From an uncultured Gluconobacter sp. (GTDB lineage: Bacteria; Pseudomonadota; Alphaproteobacteria; Acetobacterales; Acetobacteraceae), in assembly GCA_937880175.1 (NCBI GenBank), contig CALFLO010000141.1:1-23062 (forward strand): a DNA stretch of 23,062 nt. Reading direction: 5' to 3'. The position numbers and the translations under genes are program-made. The notes under the pieces are model-generated. The model had not been told where the DNA came from. It saw only the letters and a program-made list of their open reading frames with translations, and searched no databases. Shown here one piece after another: positions 1 through 6,776 of this stretch (positions within the stretch are counted from its first letter, which is position 1; each line of letters begins with the position of its first letter).

Positions 1-1
1 T

Positions 2-88
2 CCTGGACCGCCGTCGGGTGGTCGCCCGGGTGGCGGTGGTCGTGGTGGCGCCCCAGGACGGGGTGGCCCTCGCTCAGGTCCGCGCTGA
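2..88 (+). CDS. C-terminal tail of a Gly/Arg/Pro-rich protein (5' truncated)
   Basis: Only the last 28 codons lie in the window, read in frame 2 and ending in TGA at 86-88. The tail is almost entirely Gly, Arg and Pro (for example GGGGRGGAPGRGG). Such disordered tails are common at the C-terminus of RNA-binding proteins in this bacterial class, for instance RluB-type pseudouridine synthases and DEAD-box RNA helicases. The catalytic part lies outside the window, so the product cannot be named. The frame is supported by the sustained GGN/CGN codon pattern and by a strong terminator 25 bases after the stop. Confidence 0.55.
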   Translation, partial: PGPPSGGRPGGGGRGGAPGRGGPRSGPR

Positions 89-112
89 TCTCTGTCCATT
101 CAGACGACTATT

Positions 113-151
113 AAAAAACCTGCCTCTGCAAACGCGGAGGCAGGTTTTTTT
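113..151 (+). terminator. Rho-independent terminator after the Gly/Arg-rich gene
   Basis: The arm CCTGCCTC (119-126) pairs with GAGGCAGG (137-144) around a 10-base loop. An A-run at 113-118 precedes the stem and seven T follow it, so the A and T runs can extend the pairing. It is a textbook intrinsic terminator for the gene ending at 88. Because it is A-flanked, it may also stop transcripts from the minus-strand tRNA on the other side. Confidence 0.9.
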
Positions 152-229
152 ACGTTTGCTTTCTGATTGTACGCAGCAGGAGCGCGTGCCGCAGGCTTTA
201 GATGGATTTAGGATTTTGCTCTGGAATGT

Positions 230-319
230 TGGCGGAGAGGGTGGGATTCGAACCCACGATACGCTCTCACGTATGGCGGTTTTCAAGACCGCTGCCTTCA
301 ACCACTCGGCCACCTCTCC
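230..319 (-). tRNA. tRNA-Ser (anticodon UGA)
   Basis: Read on the minus strand, the acceptor arm GGAGAGG pairs with CCTCTCC, followed by discriminator G and an encoded CCA (230-232 on the plus strand). The anticodon stem-loop is GCGGT-CTTGAAA-ACCGC, giving anticodon TGA. A long variable arm (CGTGAGAGCG region) and the T-loop GGTTCGAATCC are present. The 90-base length is normal for a class II serine tRNA. It reads UCA and, by wobble, other UCN codons. It stands alone with no other tRNA beside it. Confidence 0.97.
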
Positions 320-458
320 ATCCGGCAGACTTCATTTCTGAAGGATTCTGTTCGGATCTGGATGCTTCATGCGACGGGAAACTTCTGCCGTCAAGATGTG
401 GTGTTACATAAGGGTGGGGGCTTACTTTTTGAAACGGAGGAGGGGGCGGTCTGCAACA

Positions 459-487
459 TTGAAACGTGCCATCTAGAAATGTATGGA
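459..487 (+). promoter_or_regulatory. Possible sigma70-type promoter for the Spy-like gene
   Basis: TTGAAA at 459-464 matches five of six -35 consensus bases. After exactly 17 bases comes TATGGA at 482-487, a weak -10 element. The implied transcript would start near 494, upstream of the ATG chosen at 537. The ATG at 483 lies inside the -10 element and so would not be in the message. The remaining sequence between the tRNA and this site shows no other clear signal. Confidence 0.35.
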
Positions 488-536
488 GCCGCTCTGTGCG
501 TCTCCGGCTGCCATAACCTCCAAGGATATGACGTCC

Positions 537-1067
537 ATGACGATCCTTCGTCCCGCTGCTTTTCTTCCTGTCATCGCTGCCCTCGGCCTGGTGGTGGCTC
601 CTCTTGCTGCCTCGGCCCAGGGCCATCATGCGCCTGACGGTAACCGCCCACCGCCGGGTGGAGCTCCCTTCGGCGGCCCGGGGCACATGATGCCTCCCAT
701 CCCGCCGGGTGTCACGCTGACCACTGCTCAGAAGGCGAAGCTCAAGACTATTTTTGAGAAATCCCACCAGGACGAGCATGCGCTGCGTCTTGAGGGGCGC
801 GCTATCGAGGGCAAGATCCACGATGCTCTTGGTACGGTCGGTGATCTCGATCGTACAGCGCTGGCTGATCTGGGGAAGCAGGAAGATGTGGTCAAGACCA
901 AGGTCTCCGCGCTTCATCTTGAAACCATGGAACAGCTTCACGATCTGCTGACGCCGGCACAGCGCCAGCAGGCCAAGGAGACCATGGACAAGATCAAGGC
1001 GCTGCATGAGCAGATGAAAGCCCTGATGGGACCGCCGCCTGAGGGCGAGCCGGACGATATGCCCTGA
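537..1067 (+). CDS. Secreted Spy/CpxP-like LTxxQ protein
   Basis: A 176-residue protein with an N-terminal signal peptide: a hydrophobic stretch at about residues 7-24 and a likely signal peptidase I site after ASA at residue 27. The mature part starts with a His/Pro/Gly-rich linker, then a mostly helical, charged domain bearing two LTxxQ motifs (LTTAQ and LTPAQ) about 80 residues apart. Two such motifs are the hallmark of the Spy/CpxP family of periplasmic chaperone or metal/envelope-stress proteins, so a periplasmic role is inferred. ATG 537 was chosen because AAGGA at 522-526 is about 10 bases upstream. ATG 528 is only one base from that site, and an ATG at 483 has no ribosome site. The tail is Pro/Glu-rich. 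The exact ligand is unknown. Confidence 0.82.
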   Translation: MTILRPAAFLPVIAALGLVVAPLAASAQGHHAPDGNRPPPGGAPFGGPGHMMPPIPPGVTLTTAQKAKLKTIFEKSHQDEHALRLEGRAIEGKIHDALGTVGDLDRTALADLGKQEDVVKTKVSALHLETMEQLHDLLTPAQRQQAKETMDKIKALHEQMKALMGPPPEGEPDDMP

Positions 1068-1080
1068 AAACTGCTGCATT

Positions 1081-1123
1081 CCCGTCTATCGCTTGACGCT
1101 TCGGTGGCAAGGGGATAGACGGG
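1081..1123 (+). promoter_or_regulatory. Long hairpin with UUCG loop and embedded promoter-like boxes, upstream of ffh
   Basis: CCCGTCTATC (1081-1090) pairs perfectly with GATAGACGGG (1114-1123). Inside, CTTG pairs with CAAG and CGC with GTG around a TTCG tetraloop, so nearly the whole segment folds. TTGACG (1093-1098) and TAGACG (1116-1121), 17 bases apart, could be a sigma70-type promoter for ffh lying within the same repeat. Whether this works as a terminator for the upstream gene, as DNA (promoter) or as RNA cannot be decided from sequence. No T-run follows it. Confidence 0.45.
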
Positions 1124-1136
1124 TCCTGTTTCCGGA

Positions 1137-1185
1137 CACGCCACCTCGCGAAGACTCGCGCAGTGGCGTGTTTCTGTTTGGTTTT
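1137..1185 (+). terminator. Hairpin with T-rich tail between the Spy-like gene and ffh
   Basis: CACGCCAC (1137-1144) pairs with GTGGCGTG (1163-1170), with an inner CGCG/CGCG stem (1147-1150 and 1157-1160). It is followed by a T-rich run from 1171 to about 1185. It looks like the intrinsic terminator of the upstream gene. If the promoter-like boxes at 1093-1121 are used, it would instead sit in the ffh leader and could act as an attenuator. Confidence 0.6.
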
Positions 1186-1196
1186 AAGGTGACCCG

Positions 1197-2624
1197 TTGT
1201 TCGATCAACTCTCAGGCAAGATGTCCGGTGTCCTCGAAGGGCTTTCCAGAAATGGGAAGCTCTCGGAGGCTGATGTCACCGAGGCCATGCGTGAAGTGCG
1301 TCTCGCCATGCTGGAGGCGGACGTTGCTCTGCCTGTGGTGCGGGACTTCGTCAACAAGGTCCGCGAGCGCTCGGTCGGGCATGAGGTGCTGGAAAGCGTC
1401 TCTCCTGGTCAGGCTGTGGCCAAGATCGTCAATGATGCACTGATCGACGCACTTGGCGGGGCAGGGGCTGTTCCGCTGAACCTGTCCGCCAATCCGCCGG
1501 TTCCGGTGCTGATGGTGGGCCTTCAGGGTTCGGGCAAGACGACGACATCGGGCAAGATCGCTCTACGTCTGTCGGGTCGTGAGAACAAGAAAGTCCTTCT
1601 GGCCAGCCTCGACGTCCAGCGTCCAGCCGCGCAACTCCAGCTCCAGCAGTTGGCCGAGCGTGTCAATGCCAAGACGGGCCGCGTGCAGGCTCTGCCGATC
1701 ATCGCCGGGCAGTCTCCCGTCCAGATTGCGAAGCGTGCTCTCGAGACGGGACGCCTTGAAGGCTATGACGTCGTTATTCTCGATACGGCGGGGCGTCTGT
1801 CGATCGATGAAGCCCTGATGGATGAAGTGCGGGAAATCCGCACGCTCACCAAGCCTGCCGAGACGCTGCTGGTCGTTGACGCGATGACCGGTCAGGACGC
1901 CGTCAATACGGCCAAGGCCTTCAACGAGGCTGTTGGTATCACTGGCGTTGTTATGAGCCGTATGGACGGTGACGCCCGCGGTGGCGCGGCCCTGTCCATG
2001 AAGGCCATCACGGGCGCGCCGATCAAGCTGACCGGTTCGGGTGAAAATCTCGAAGCGCTTGAAGAATTCCACCCCGAACGTGTTGCTGGCCGTATTCTCG
2101 GTCTGGGTGACGTTGCTGGGCTGGTGGAACGTGCCGCCGAAACCCTCGATCACGAGGAAGGTGAGCGCGTTGCCAAGAAGATGCTCGCGGGCAAGTTCGA
2201 TCTGGATGACTACGTCTCCCAGATCGACCAGATCAACCGCATGGGCTCGATTTCCGGCATTCTCGGCATGATGCCGGGGATGGGAAAGATCAAGGATATG
2301 CTGGGTGACAAGGAGCTCGATACGTCGATCTTCAAGCGTCACAAGGCCATCATTTCCTCGATGACGAAGCAGGAGCGCAAGACGCCGGACATCATCAAGG
2401 CGTCCCGCAAGAAGCGCATCGCGGCAGGCTCGGGAACCACGGTTCCGGAGATCAACCGTCTGCTCAAACAGTTCAACGACATGTCCACCATGATGAAACG
2501 CATCAGCAAGATGGGCCTTGGTGGCCTGATGCGCGGCATGGGTGGTGCAGGAGGTCTGGCGGATCTGATGAAGGGCATGGGTGGCCCCGGGGGTAAACCC
2601 GGCGGACGCCCGCCTTTCGCCTGA
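1197..2624 (+). CDS. ffh: Signal recognition particle GTPase Ffh
   Basis: Ffh is the protein part of the bacterial signal recognition particle. With 4.5S RNA it binds signal sequences of nascent membrane proteins and delivers ribosomes to FtsY. The 475 residues fit the family: an N-terminal four-helix N domain (1-~95), the G domain with P-loop GLQGSGKTT (108-116), DTAGR (196-200) and DGDARGGAAL (257-266), then a Met-rich M domain from about 325 with motifs such as MGSISGILGMMPGMGKIK. A Gly-rich tail ends the protein. The start is TTG at 1197, giving the typical N-terminus MFDQLSGKM, with AAGGTG six bases upstream. The usual TKxD GTPase motif reads SRMD here. It heads the rpsP-rimM-trmD-rplS cluster. 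Confidence 0.97.
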   Translation: MFDQLSGKMSGVLEGLSRNGKLSEADVTEAMREVRLAMLEADVALPVVRDFVNKVRERSVGHEVLESVSPGQAVAKIVNDALIDALGGAGAVPLNLSANPPVPVLMVGLQGSGKTTTSGKIALRLSGRENKKVLLASLDVQRPAAQLQLQQLAERVNAKTGRVQALPIIAGQSPVQIAKRALETGRLEGYDVVILDTAGRLSIDEALMDEVREIRTLTKPAETLLVVDAMTGQDAVNTAKAFNEAVGITGVVMSRMDGDARGGAALSMKAITGAPIKLTGSGENLEALEEFHPERVAGRILGLGDVAGLVERAAETLDHEEGERVAKKMLAGKFDLDDYVSQIDQINRMGSISGILGMMPGMGKIKDMLGDKELDTSIFKRHKAIISSMTKQERKTPDIIKASRKKRIAAGSGTTVPEINRLLKQFNDMSTMMKRISKMGLGGLMRGMGGAGGLADLMKGMGGPGGKPGGRPPFA

Positions 2625-2664
2625 TCCGTCCCGTTTTTACAAGTCTGTCTCTCAGGAGTATTTC

Positions 2665-3012
2665 ATGAGCCTCAAGATCCGCCTTGCACGTGCAGGTGCC
2701 AAGAAGCGTCCCTACTACCACATCGTTGTTGCCGACAGCCGCAGCCCGCGCGATGGCCGTTTCATCGAGAAGGTCGGTTCCTACAACCCGATGCTGCCGG
2801 CCGACCATGCCGATCGTATCCGTCTCGTTGACGAGCGCATCAAGCACTGGCTGTCCAACGGCGCCCTCGCCACGGACCGTGTTGCCCGCTTCCTCGGCAA
2901 TGCAGGCCTGGCTCCGAAGCCGACCTACAACGAGCAGCCGAAGCAGTCCGCTCCGAAGGCGAAGGCTCAGGAGCGCGCCAAGGCCGCTGCCGCCGCTGCT
3001 GCCGCAGCCTGA
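2665..3012 (+). CDS. rpsP: 30S ribosomal protein S16
   Basis: A 115-residue small-subunit protein needed for 30S assembly. It has the S16 signature at its N-terminus (LKIRLARAGAKKRPYYHIV), followed by ADSRSPRDGRFIEKVGSYNP, the most conserved block of the family. The C-terminus has an Ala/Lys-rich extension ending in eight alanines, typical of alphaproteobacterial S16. ATG 2665 is set by AGGAG at 2654-2658. It lies 40 bases after ffh and 28 bases before rimM, so it is probably co-transcribed. Confidence 0.98.
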   Translation: MSLKIRLARAGAKKRPYYHIVVADSRSPRDGRFIEKVGSYNPMLPADHADRIRLVDERIKHWLSNGALATDRVARFLGNAGLAPKPTYNEQPKQSAPKAKAQERAKAAAAAAAAA

Positions 3013-3040
3013 TTAAGCTGCTTTTCAGGAAGTCCGAGAC

Positions 3041-3583
3041 GTGTCCCGCTTTAACCCTGACAGTGATGTCCTGATTGCTACCGTCGGTCGCCCGCACGGT
3101 GTTCGCGGTCTGGTGCATCTTCATGCTGCCACAGACGATCCGGCTTCGGTCGAGATGCTGGGTGAGCTGCATGACGGGCAGGGGAAGGCGTGGACGGCGC
3201 GCTGGGTTTCAGCGGGTGTGGCTGCCCTGACGGATGCCGAAGGGCAGGATCTTCCTGACCGTACGGCTGCCGAACGGATGGTTAACGTCAAGCTGTATGT
3301 CCCGCGTGCCATTCTCCCGGAAACCGGAGACGACGAGTTTTATCATGCCGATCTGATCGGCATGGCGGCGGTCTCGGAAGACGGGGAAGTTCTGGGAACG
3401 GTTACGGTGGTTCACGATTACGGAGCGGGCGTCAGCCTCGAAGTGGATCGTGGTCTGATCGTGCCGTTTACACTGGCCTGCGTGCCCCGCGTGGACCTTG
3501 CAAAACGGGAAGTGGTTCTCATCCCTCCCGCTGAAGTCGAGGTCGAGGGGGATCTGTCCGGTGAGGTCCAGGTGCGGGCATGA
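3041..3583 (+). CDS. rimM: Ribosome maturation factor RimM
   Basis: RimM binds S19 and assists maturation of the 30S head. The protein has 180 residues. The N-terminal RimM domain carries the family motif GRPHGVRGLVHLHAATDDP (about residues 16-34). The C-terminal PRC-barrel contains DLIGM, DYGAGVSLEV and the stretch LIVPFT before VLIPP. The start is GTG at 3041, with AGGAAG about eight bases upstream. Its stop codon overlaps the trmD start as ATGA at 3580-3583, which implies translational coupling. The rpsP-rimM-trmD-rplS order is the classic bacterial one. Confidence 0.96.
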   Translation: MSRFNPDSDVLIATVGRPHGVRGLVHLHAATDDPASVEMLGELHDGQGKAWTARWVSAGVAALTDAEGQDLPDRTAAERMVNVKLYVPRAILPETGDDEFYHADLIGMAAVSEDGEVLGTVTVVHDYGAGVSLEVDRGLIVPFTLACVPRVDLAKREVVLIPPAEVEVEGDLSGEVQVRA

Positions 3584-4284
3584 GCTGGCGCGCGGACATC
3601 CTGACCCTTTTCCCCGACATGTTCCCGGGGCCGCTGGGGTTTTCCCTGGCGGGCCGGGCACTTGAGCGGGGGATCTGGTCCTGTGAGGCGCATGATCTGC
3701 GCCAGCACGGACTGGGGCGTCACCGGGCCGTGGATGACACGCCTTTTGGTGGCGGAGCTGGCATGGTGATGCGGGCAGACGTTCTGGATACGGCTCTTTT
3801 GGCGCTTCCCGCGCTGGACGGCCGTCCGGTCGTTTATCCGACACCGCGGGGACGGCGCATGTCGCATGAAGATGCGAAGCGTCTGTCGTCCGGGCCGGGG
3901 GTCGTGGTTCTCTGCGGCCGCTTCGAAGGGGTGGATGAGCGCGTTCTGGAAAAGCACGATATCGAACAGCTCTGTATGGGCGATGTCGTACTGTCGGGTG
4001 GGGAAATTCCTGCCCTGACGCTTCTGGATGCGTGTGTCCGTCTCCTTCCCGGGGTCATGGGATCGGATGTCAGCGGTCAGGACGAGAGCTTCGCCGACGG
4101 GCTTCTTGAATATCCACAGTATACCAAGCCGGCAGTGTGGGAGGGGCAGGACGTGCCCGACATTCTTCTCTCCGGCAACCATGGTGCCATCGCCCGCTGG
4201 CGCCATGAACAGTCAATCGCCGTCACGAAGGCGCGCCGCCCGGACCTCTGGGATGCGTATCTGGCACGACAGCAGGTCCATTGA
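3580..4284 (+). CDS. trmD: tRNA (guanine-37-N1)-methyltransferase TrmD
   Basis: TrmD transfers a methyl group from SAM to G37 of tRNAs reading CNN and some other codons, which prevents frameshifting. The 234 residues show all family blocks: DILTLFPDMF at the N-terminus, VDDTPFGGGAGMVM (51-64), LCGRFEGVDERV (111-122), GDVVLSGGEIPAL in the trefoil-knot SAM site (134-146), and DESFADGLLEYPQYTKP in the region holding the catalytic Asp. The C-terminal GNHGAIARWR stretch contacts tRNA. It starts inside the rimM stop codon and is followed after 24 bases by rplS. Confidence 0.98.
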   Translation: MSWRADILTLFPDMFPGPLGFSLAGRALERGIWSCEAHDLRQHGLGRHRAVDDTPFGGGAGMVMRADVLDTALLALPALDGRPVVYPTPRGRRMSHEDAKRLSSGPGVVVLCGRFEGVDERVLEKHDIEQLCMGDVVLSGGEIPALTLLDACVRLLPGVMGSDVSGQDESFADGLLEYPQYTKPAVWEGQDVPDILLSGNHGAIARWRHEQSIAVTKARRPDLWDAYLARQQVH

Positions 4285-4308
4285 AGTTTTGTTTTCAGGA
4301 GTTTGGTC

Positions 4309-4701
4309 ATGAACATTATCCAGCAGTATGAGGCGCGCGAGATCGAGCGTCTTTCCGGCGTCCGCGCTGTTCCCGAGTTCATTGCAGGTGACACGGTCCG
4401 CGTTGGCGTCCGCGTTGTCGAAGGCACGCGTGAGCGTGTGCAGACCTTCGAAGGCGTTGTCATTGCCCGTTCCAACAAGGGCCTGAACAGCAACTTCACG
4501 GTTCGCAAGATCTCCAACGGTGAAGGCGTGGAGCGCGTGTTTCCGCTGTACGCACCGTCGATCGCCAGCATCGAAGTCGTGCGTCGCGGTAAGGTCCGTC
4601 GCGCGAAGCTGTATTACCTGCGTGGCCGTTCGGGCAAGTCCGCCCGTATTGCAGAGCGCCCGCGCGATCTGCCGAAGGCTGACAGCAAGGCCGCTTCCTA
4701 A
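4309..4701 (+). CDS. rplS: 50S ribosomal protein L19
   Basis: A 130-residue L19, located at the interface of the two ribosomal subunits. The family pattern is clear: GDTVRVGVRVVEGTRERVQT, then FEGVVIARSN and NFTVRKIS, with GVERVFPLYAPSI and RRGKVRRAKLYYLRG in the C-terminal half. ATG 4309 has AGGAG at 4297-4301. A TTG two codons upstream in frame is less likely. It closes the ribosome part of the cluster. leuC follows after only 21 bases with no terminator between. Confidence 0.98.
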   Translation: MNIIQQYEAREIERLSGVRAVPEFIAGDTVRVGVRVVEGTRERVQTFEGVVIARSNKGLNSNFTVRKISNGEGVERVFPLYAPSIASIEVVRRGKVRRAKLYYLRGRSGKSARIAERPRDLPKADSKAAS

Positions 4702-4722
4702 ACCGTCCGGAGTAGAGACAGG

Positions 4723-6150
4723 ATGCCCGTTACCAATTCGCCCAGAACCCTTTTTGACAAGATCTGGGACGATCATGTCGTCGAACGTCTCGAGGACGGG
4801 ACGTGCATCCTCTACATCGACCGGCACCTTGTTCACGAGGTGACAAGCCCGCAGGCCTTTGAAGGTCTGCGGCTGTCCGGGCGCCGCGTGCGCCGTCCGG
4901 ATGCCACGGTGGCCGTGGTGGACCACAACGTCCCCACGTCCGACCGTTCCAAGCCGATCGAGGAGCCGCAGAGCCGCCTCCAGATCGAAACGCTTGAGAA
5001 GAACGTCGCCGAGTTCGGCGTTCCCTATTTTCCGCTGCGTTCCGCCTCGCAGGGCATCGTGCATGTCGTCGGGCCTGAACAGGGCATTTCCCTGCCGGGC
5101 ATGACGATTGTCTGCGGCGACAGCCACACTTCGACGCATGGTGCGCTCGGTTCTCTGGCATTCGGAATCGGGACGTCCGAGGTCGAGCATGTGCTTGCGA
5201 CCCAGACGATCCTGCAGAAGCCGGCGAAGAACATGCGCGTCTCCGTCGAGGGCAATGTCGGCCCCGGCGTGACCGCCAAGGACATCATGCTGGCCATCAT
5301 CGGCCGGATCGGGACCGCTGGCGGGACCGGGCATGTCATTGAATTTGCAGGATCCGCGATCCGTGATCTGGACATGGCCGGCCGTATGACGCTGTGCAAC
5401 ATGTCCATCGAAGCCGGTGCGCGTGCTGGTCTTGTGGCTCCTGACGAGACGACTTTTGCCTATGTGAAAGGCCGTCCGTTCGCGCCGAAGGGCGAGGCTT
5501 TCGATCAGGCCTGTGCCTATTGGGGCAGCCTTGCGTCCGACGAAGGGGCCTATTTCGACACGGAAGTCACGCTCGCGGCGGAAGAGATCATCCCGTCCGT
5601 CACGTGGGGTACGAGCCCGCAGGACGTGCTGCCGATTGATGGTTCCGTGCCATCTCCGTCGGATGTGGCCGATCCGGCCCGTGCGGCCCAGATCCAGCGC
5701 GCGCTGGACTATATGGGTCTTGAAGCCGGGCAGAAAATCGCGGGAACGCCCGTGGATGTCGTGTTCATTGGCTCCTGCACCAACAGCCGTCTGGAAGACC
5801 TGCGCTCCGCGGCTGATGTGGTTCGCGGACGCCATGTCGCCGAGGGCGTTCGCGCCATGATTGTCCCGGGCTCCGGTCTGGTGAAGCATGCGGCCGAAGC
5901 CGAGGGGCTGGACAAGGTCTTTCTTGACGCTGGTTTCGAATGGCGTGAGGCGGGCTGCTCGATGTGTCTGGGCATGAACCCGGACCGTCTGACTCCGGGG
6001 CAGCGCTGTGCTTCGACATCCAACCGCAATTTCGAAGGGCGTCAGGGCCCGGATGGCCGCACGCATCTGTGCTCGCCCGCCATGGCTGCCGCCGCTGCGG
6101 TCACGGGGCGTCTGTGCGATGTGCGTGAACTGGTGAAGGAAACCGTCTGA
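4723..6150 (+). CDS. leuC: 3-isopropylmalate dehydratase large subunit
   Basis: LeuC and LeuD form the aconitase-like isomerase that converts 2-isopropylmalate to 3-isopropylmalate in leucine synthesis. The 475 residues match the usual bacterial LeuC length. The three [4Fe-4S] ligands are visible: Cys352 in GSCTNSRLEDLR, and Cys412 and Cys415 in AGCSMCLGMNPD. Other family blocks are DRHLVHEVTSPQAFEGLR (33-50) and CGDSHTSTHGALG (131-143). It begins 21 bases after rplS and shares its last base with the leuD start (TGATG), so the two subunits are translationally coupled. No leader peptide or attenuator lies in front of it. Confidence 0.98.
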   Translation: MPVTNSPRTLFDKIWDDHVVERLEDGTCILYIDRHLVHEVTSPQAFEGLRLSGRRVRRPDATVAVVDHNVPTSDRSKPIEEPQSRLQIETLEKNVAEFGVPYFPLRSASQGIVHVVGPEQGISLPGMTIVCGDSHTSTHGALGSLAFGIGTSEVEHVLATQTILQKPAKNMRVSVEGNVGPGVTAKDIMLAIIGRIGTAGGTGHVIEFAGSAIRDLDMAGRMTLCNMSIEAGARAGLVAPDETTFAYVKGRPFAPKGEAFDQACAYWGSLASDEGAYFDTEVTLAAEEIIPSVTWGTSPQDVLPIDGSVPSPSDVADPARAAQIQRALDYMGLEAGQKIAGTPVDVVFIGSCTNSRLEDLRSAADVVRGRHVAEGVRAMIVPGSGLVKHAAEAEGLDKVFLDAGFEWREAGCSMCLGMNPDRLTPGQRCASTSNRNFEGRQGPDGRTHLCSPAMAAAAAVTGRLCDVRELVKETV

Positions 6151-6776
6151 TGGACAAGTTCACGGAACTGACCGCCATTGCGGCACCGATGCCGACCGAG
6201 AACATCGACACGGATCAGATCATTCCGGCGCGCTTTCTCAAGACCATCCAGCGGACCGGCCTGGGCAAGAATGCTTTTGCGGCCCAGCGCTATGATGCCG
6301 AGGGCAACGAAAACCCGGACTTCGTGCTCAACAAGGAGCCGTACCGGAAGGCCGAAATTCTCATCACCTATGACAATCTGGGATGTGGATCTTCGCGCGA
6401 GCATGCGCCTTGGGCCCTGCTGGATTTCGGAATCCGCTGCGTCATCGCGCCCAGTTTCGCCGACATCTTTTTCAATAACTGCTTCAAGAACGGCATTCTT
6501 CCGATCCGCCTGCCGCGGGAGATCTGTGACGAGCTGATGGATGATGCCCGTCAGGGTTCGAATTCGCGCCTGACAGTGGATCTGGAGCGGCAGGTGGTCG
6601 TGCGCCCGAACGGCGAGACCATTGCTTTCGACGTGGATCCTTTCCGTCGTCACATGCTGCTGGAAGGTCTGGATGATATCGGACAGACCATGGCGCATGA
6701 TGCCGAGATCACGAGTTTCGAACATCGTCCAACCCGCGCCTGGGTGCCGTCAATTACCATAGGGACTGTGAAATGA
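6150..6776 (+). CDS. leuD: 3-isopropylmalate dehydratase small subunit
   Basis: This is the partner of LeuC and supplies the swivelling domain of the isomerase. The 208 residues match the proteobacterial small subunit. Key blocks are NIDTDQIIPARFLK near the N-terminus and CGSSREHAPWAL with the substrate-binding Ser/Arg/Glu residues. IAPSFADIFFNNCFKNGILPI, written here in two parts (IAPSFADIF, then FNNCFKNGILPI), is also typical. The C-terminus runs through TSFEHRPTRAWVPS. It overlaps leuC by one base and leuB by four (ATGA at 6773-6776), giving a tightly packed leuC-leuD-leuB unit. Confidence 0.97.
   Translation: MDKFTELTAIAAPMPTENIDTDQIIPARFLKTIQRTGLGKNAFAAQRYDAEGNENPDFVLNKEPYRKAEILITYDNLGCGSSREHAPWALLDFGIRCVIAPSFADIFFNNCFKNGILPIRLPREICDELMDDARQGSNSRLTVDLERQVVVRPNGETIAFDVDPFRRHMLLEGLDDIGQTMAHDAEITSFEHRPTRAWVPSITIGTVK

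Noticed and set aside
267..1079. 270-codon minus-strand open frame over the tRNA-Ser and Spy-like gene
   Set aside because: It runs through a tRNA gene and opposite a gene with signal peptide and family motifs. No ribosome site and no recognisable domain.
1081..1123. 4.5S RNA gene next to ffh
   Set aside because: Tempting because of the location and hairpin, but the conserved SRP RNA loop (GGTCAGGTCCGGAAGGAAGCAG-like, in its core GGAAG/AGCA parts) is absent and the element is too short.
1563..2342. 259-codon minus-strand open frame inside ffh
   Set aside because: Fully antisense to the ffh G and M domains, and its composition is that of a shadow frame.
4213..6066. 617-codon open frame on the minus strand
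   Set aside because: It lies opposite leuC and the end of trmD and rplS, all of which are certain. Its translation is rich in Arg, His and Asp with no domain pattern, as expected of an antisense frame in G+C-rich DNA.
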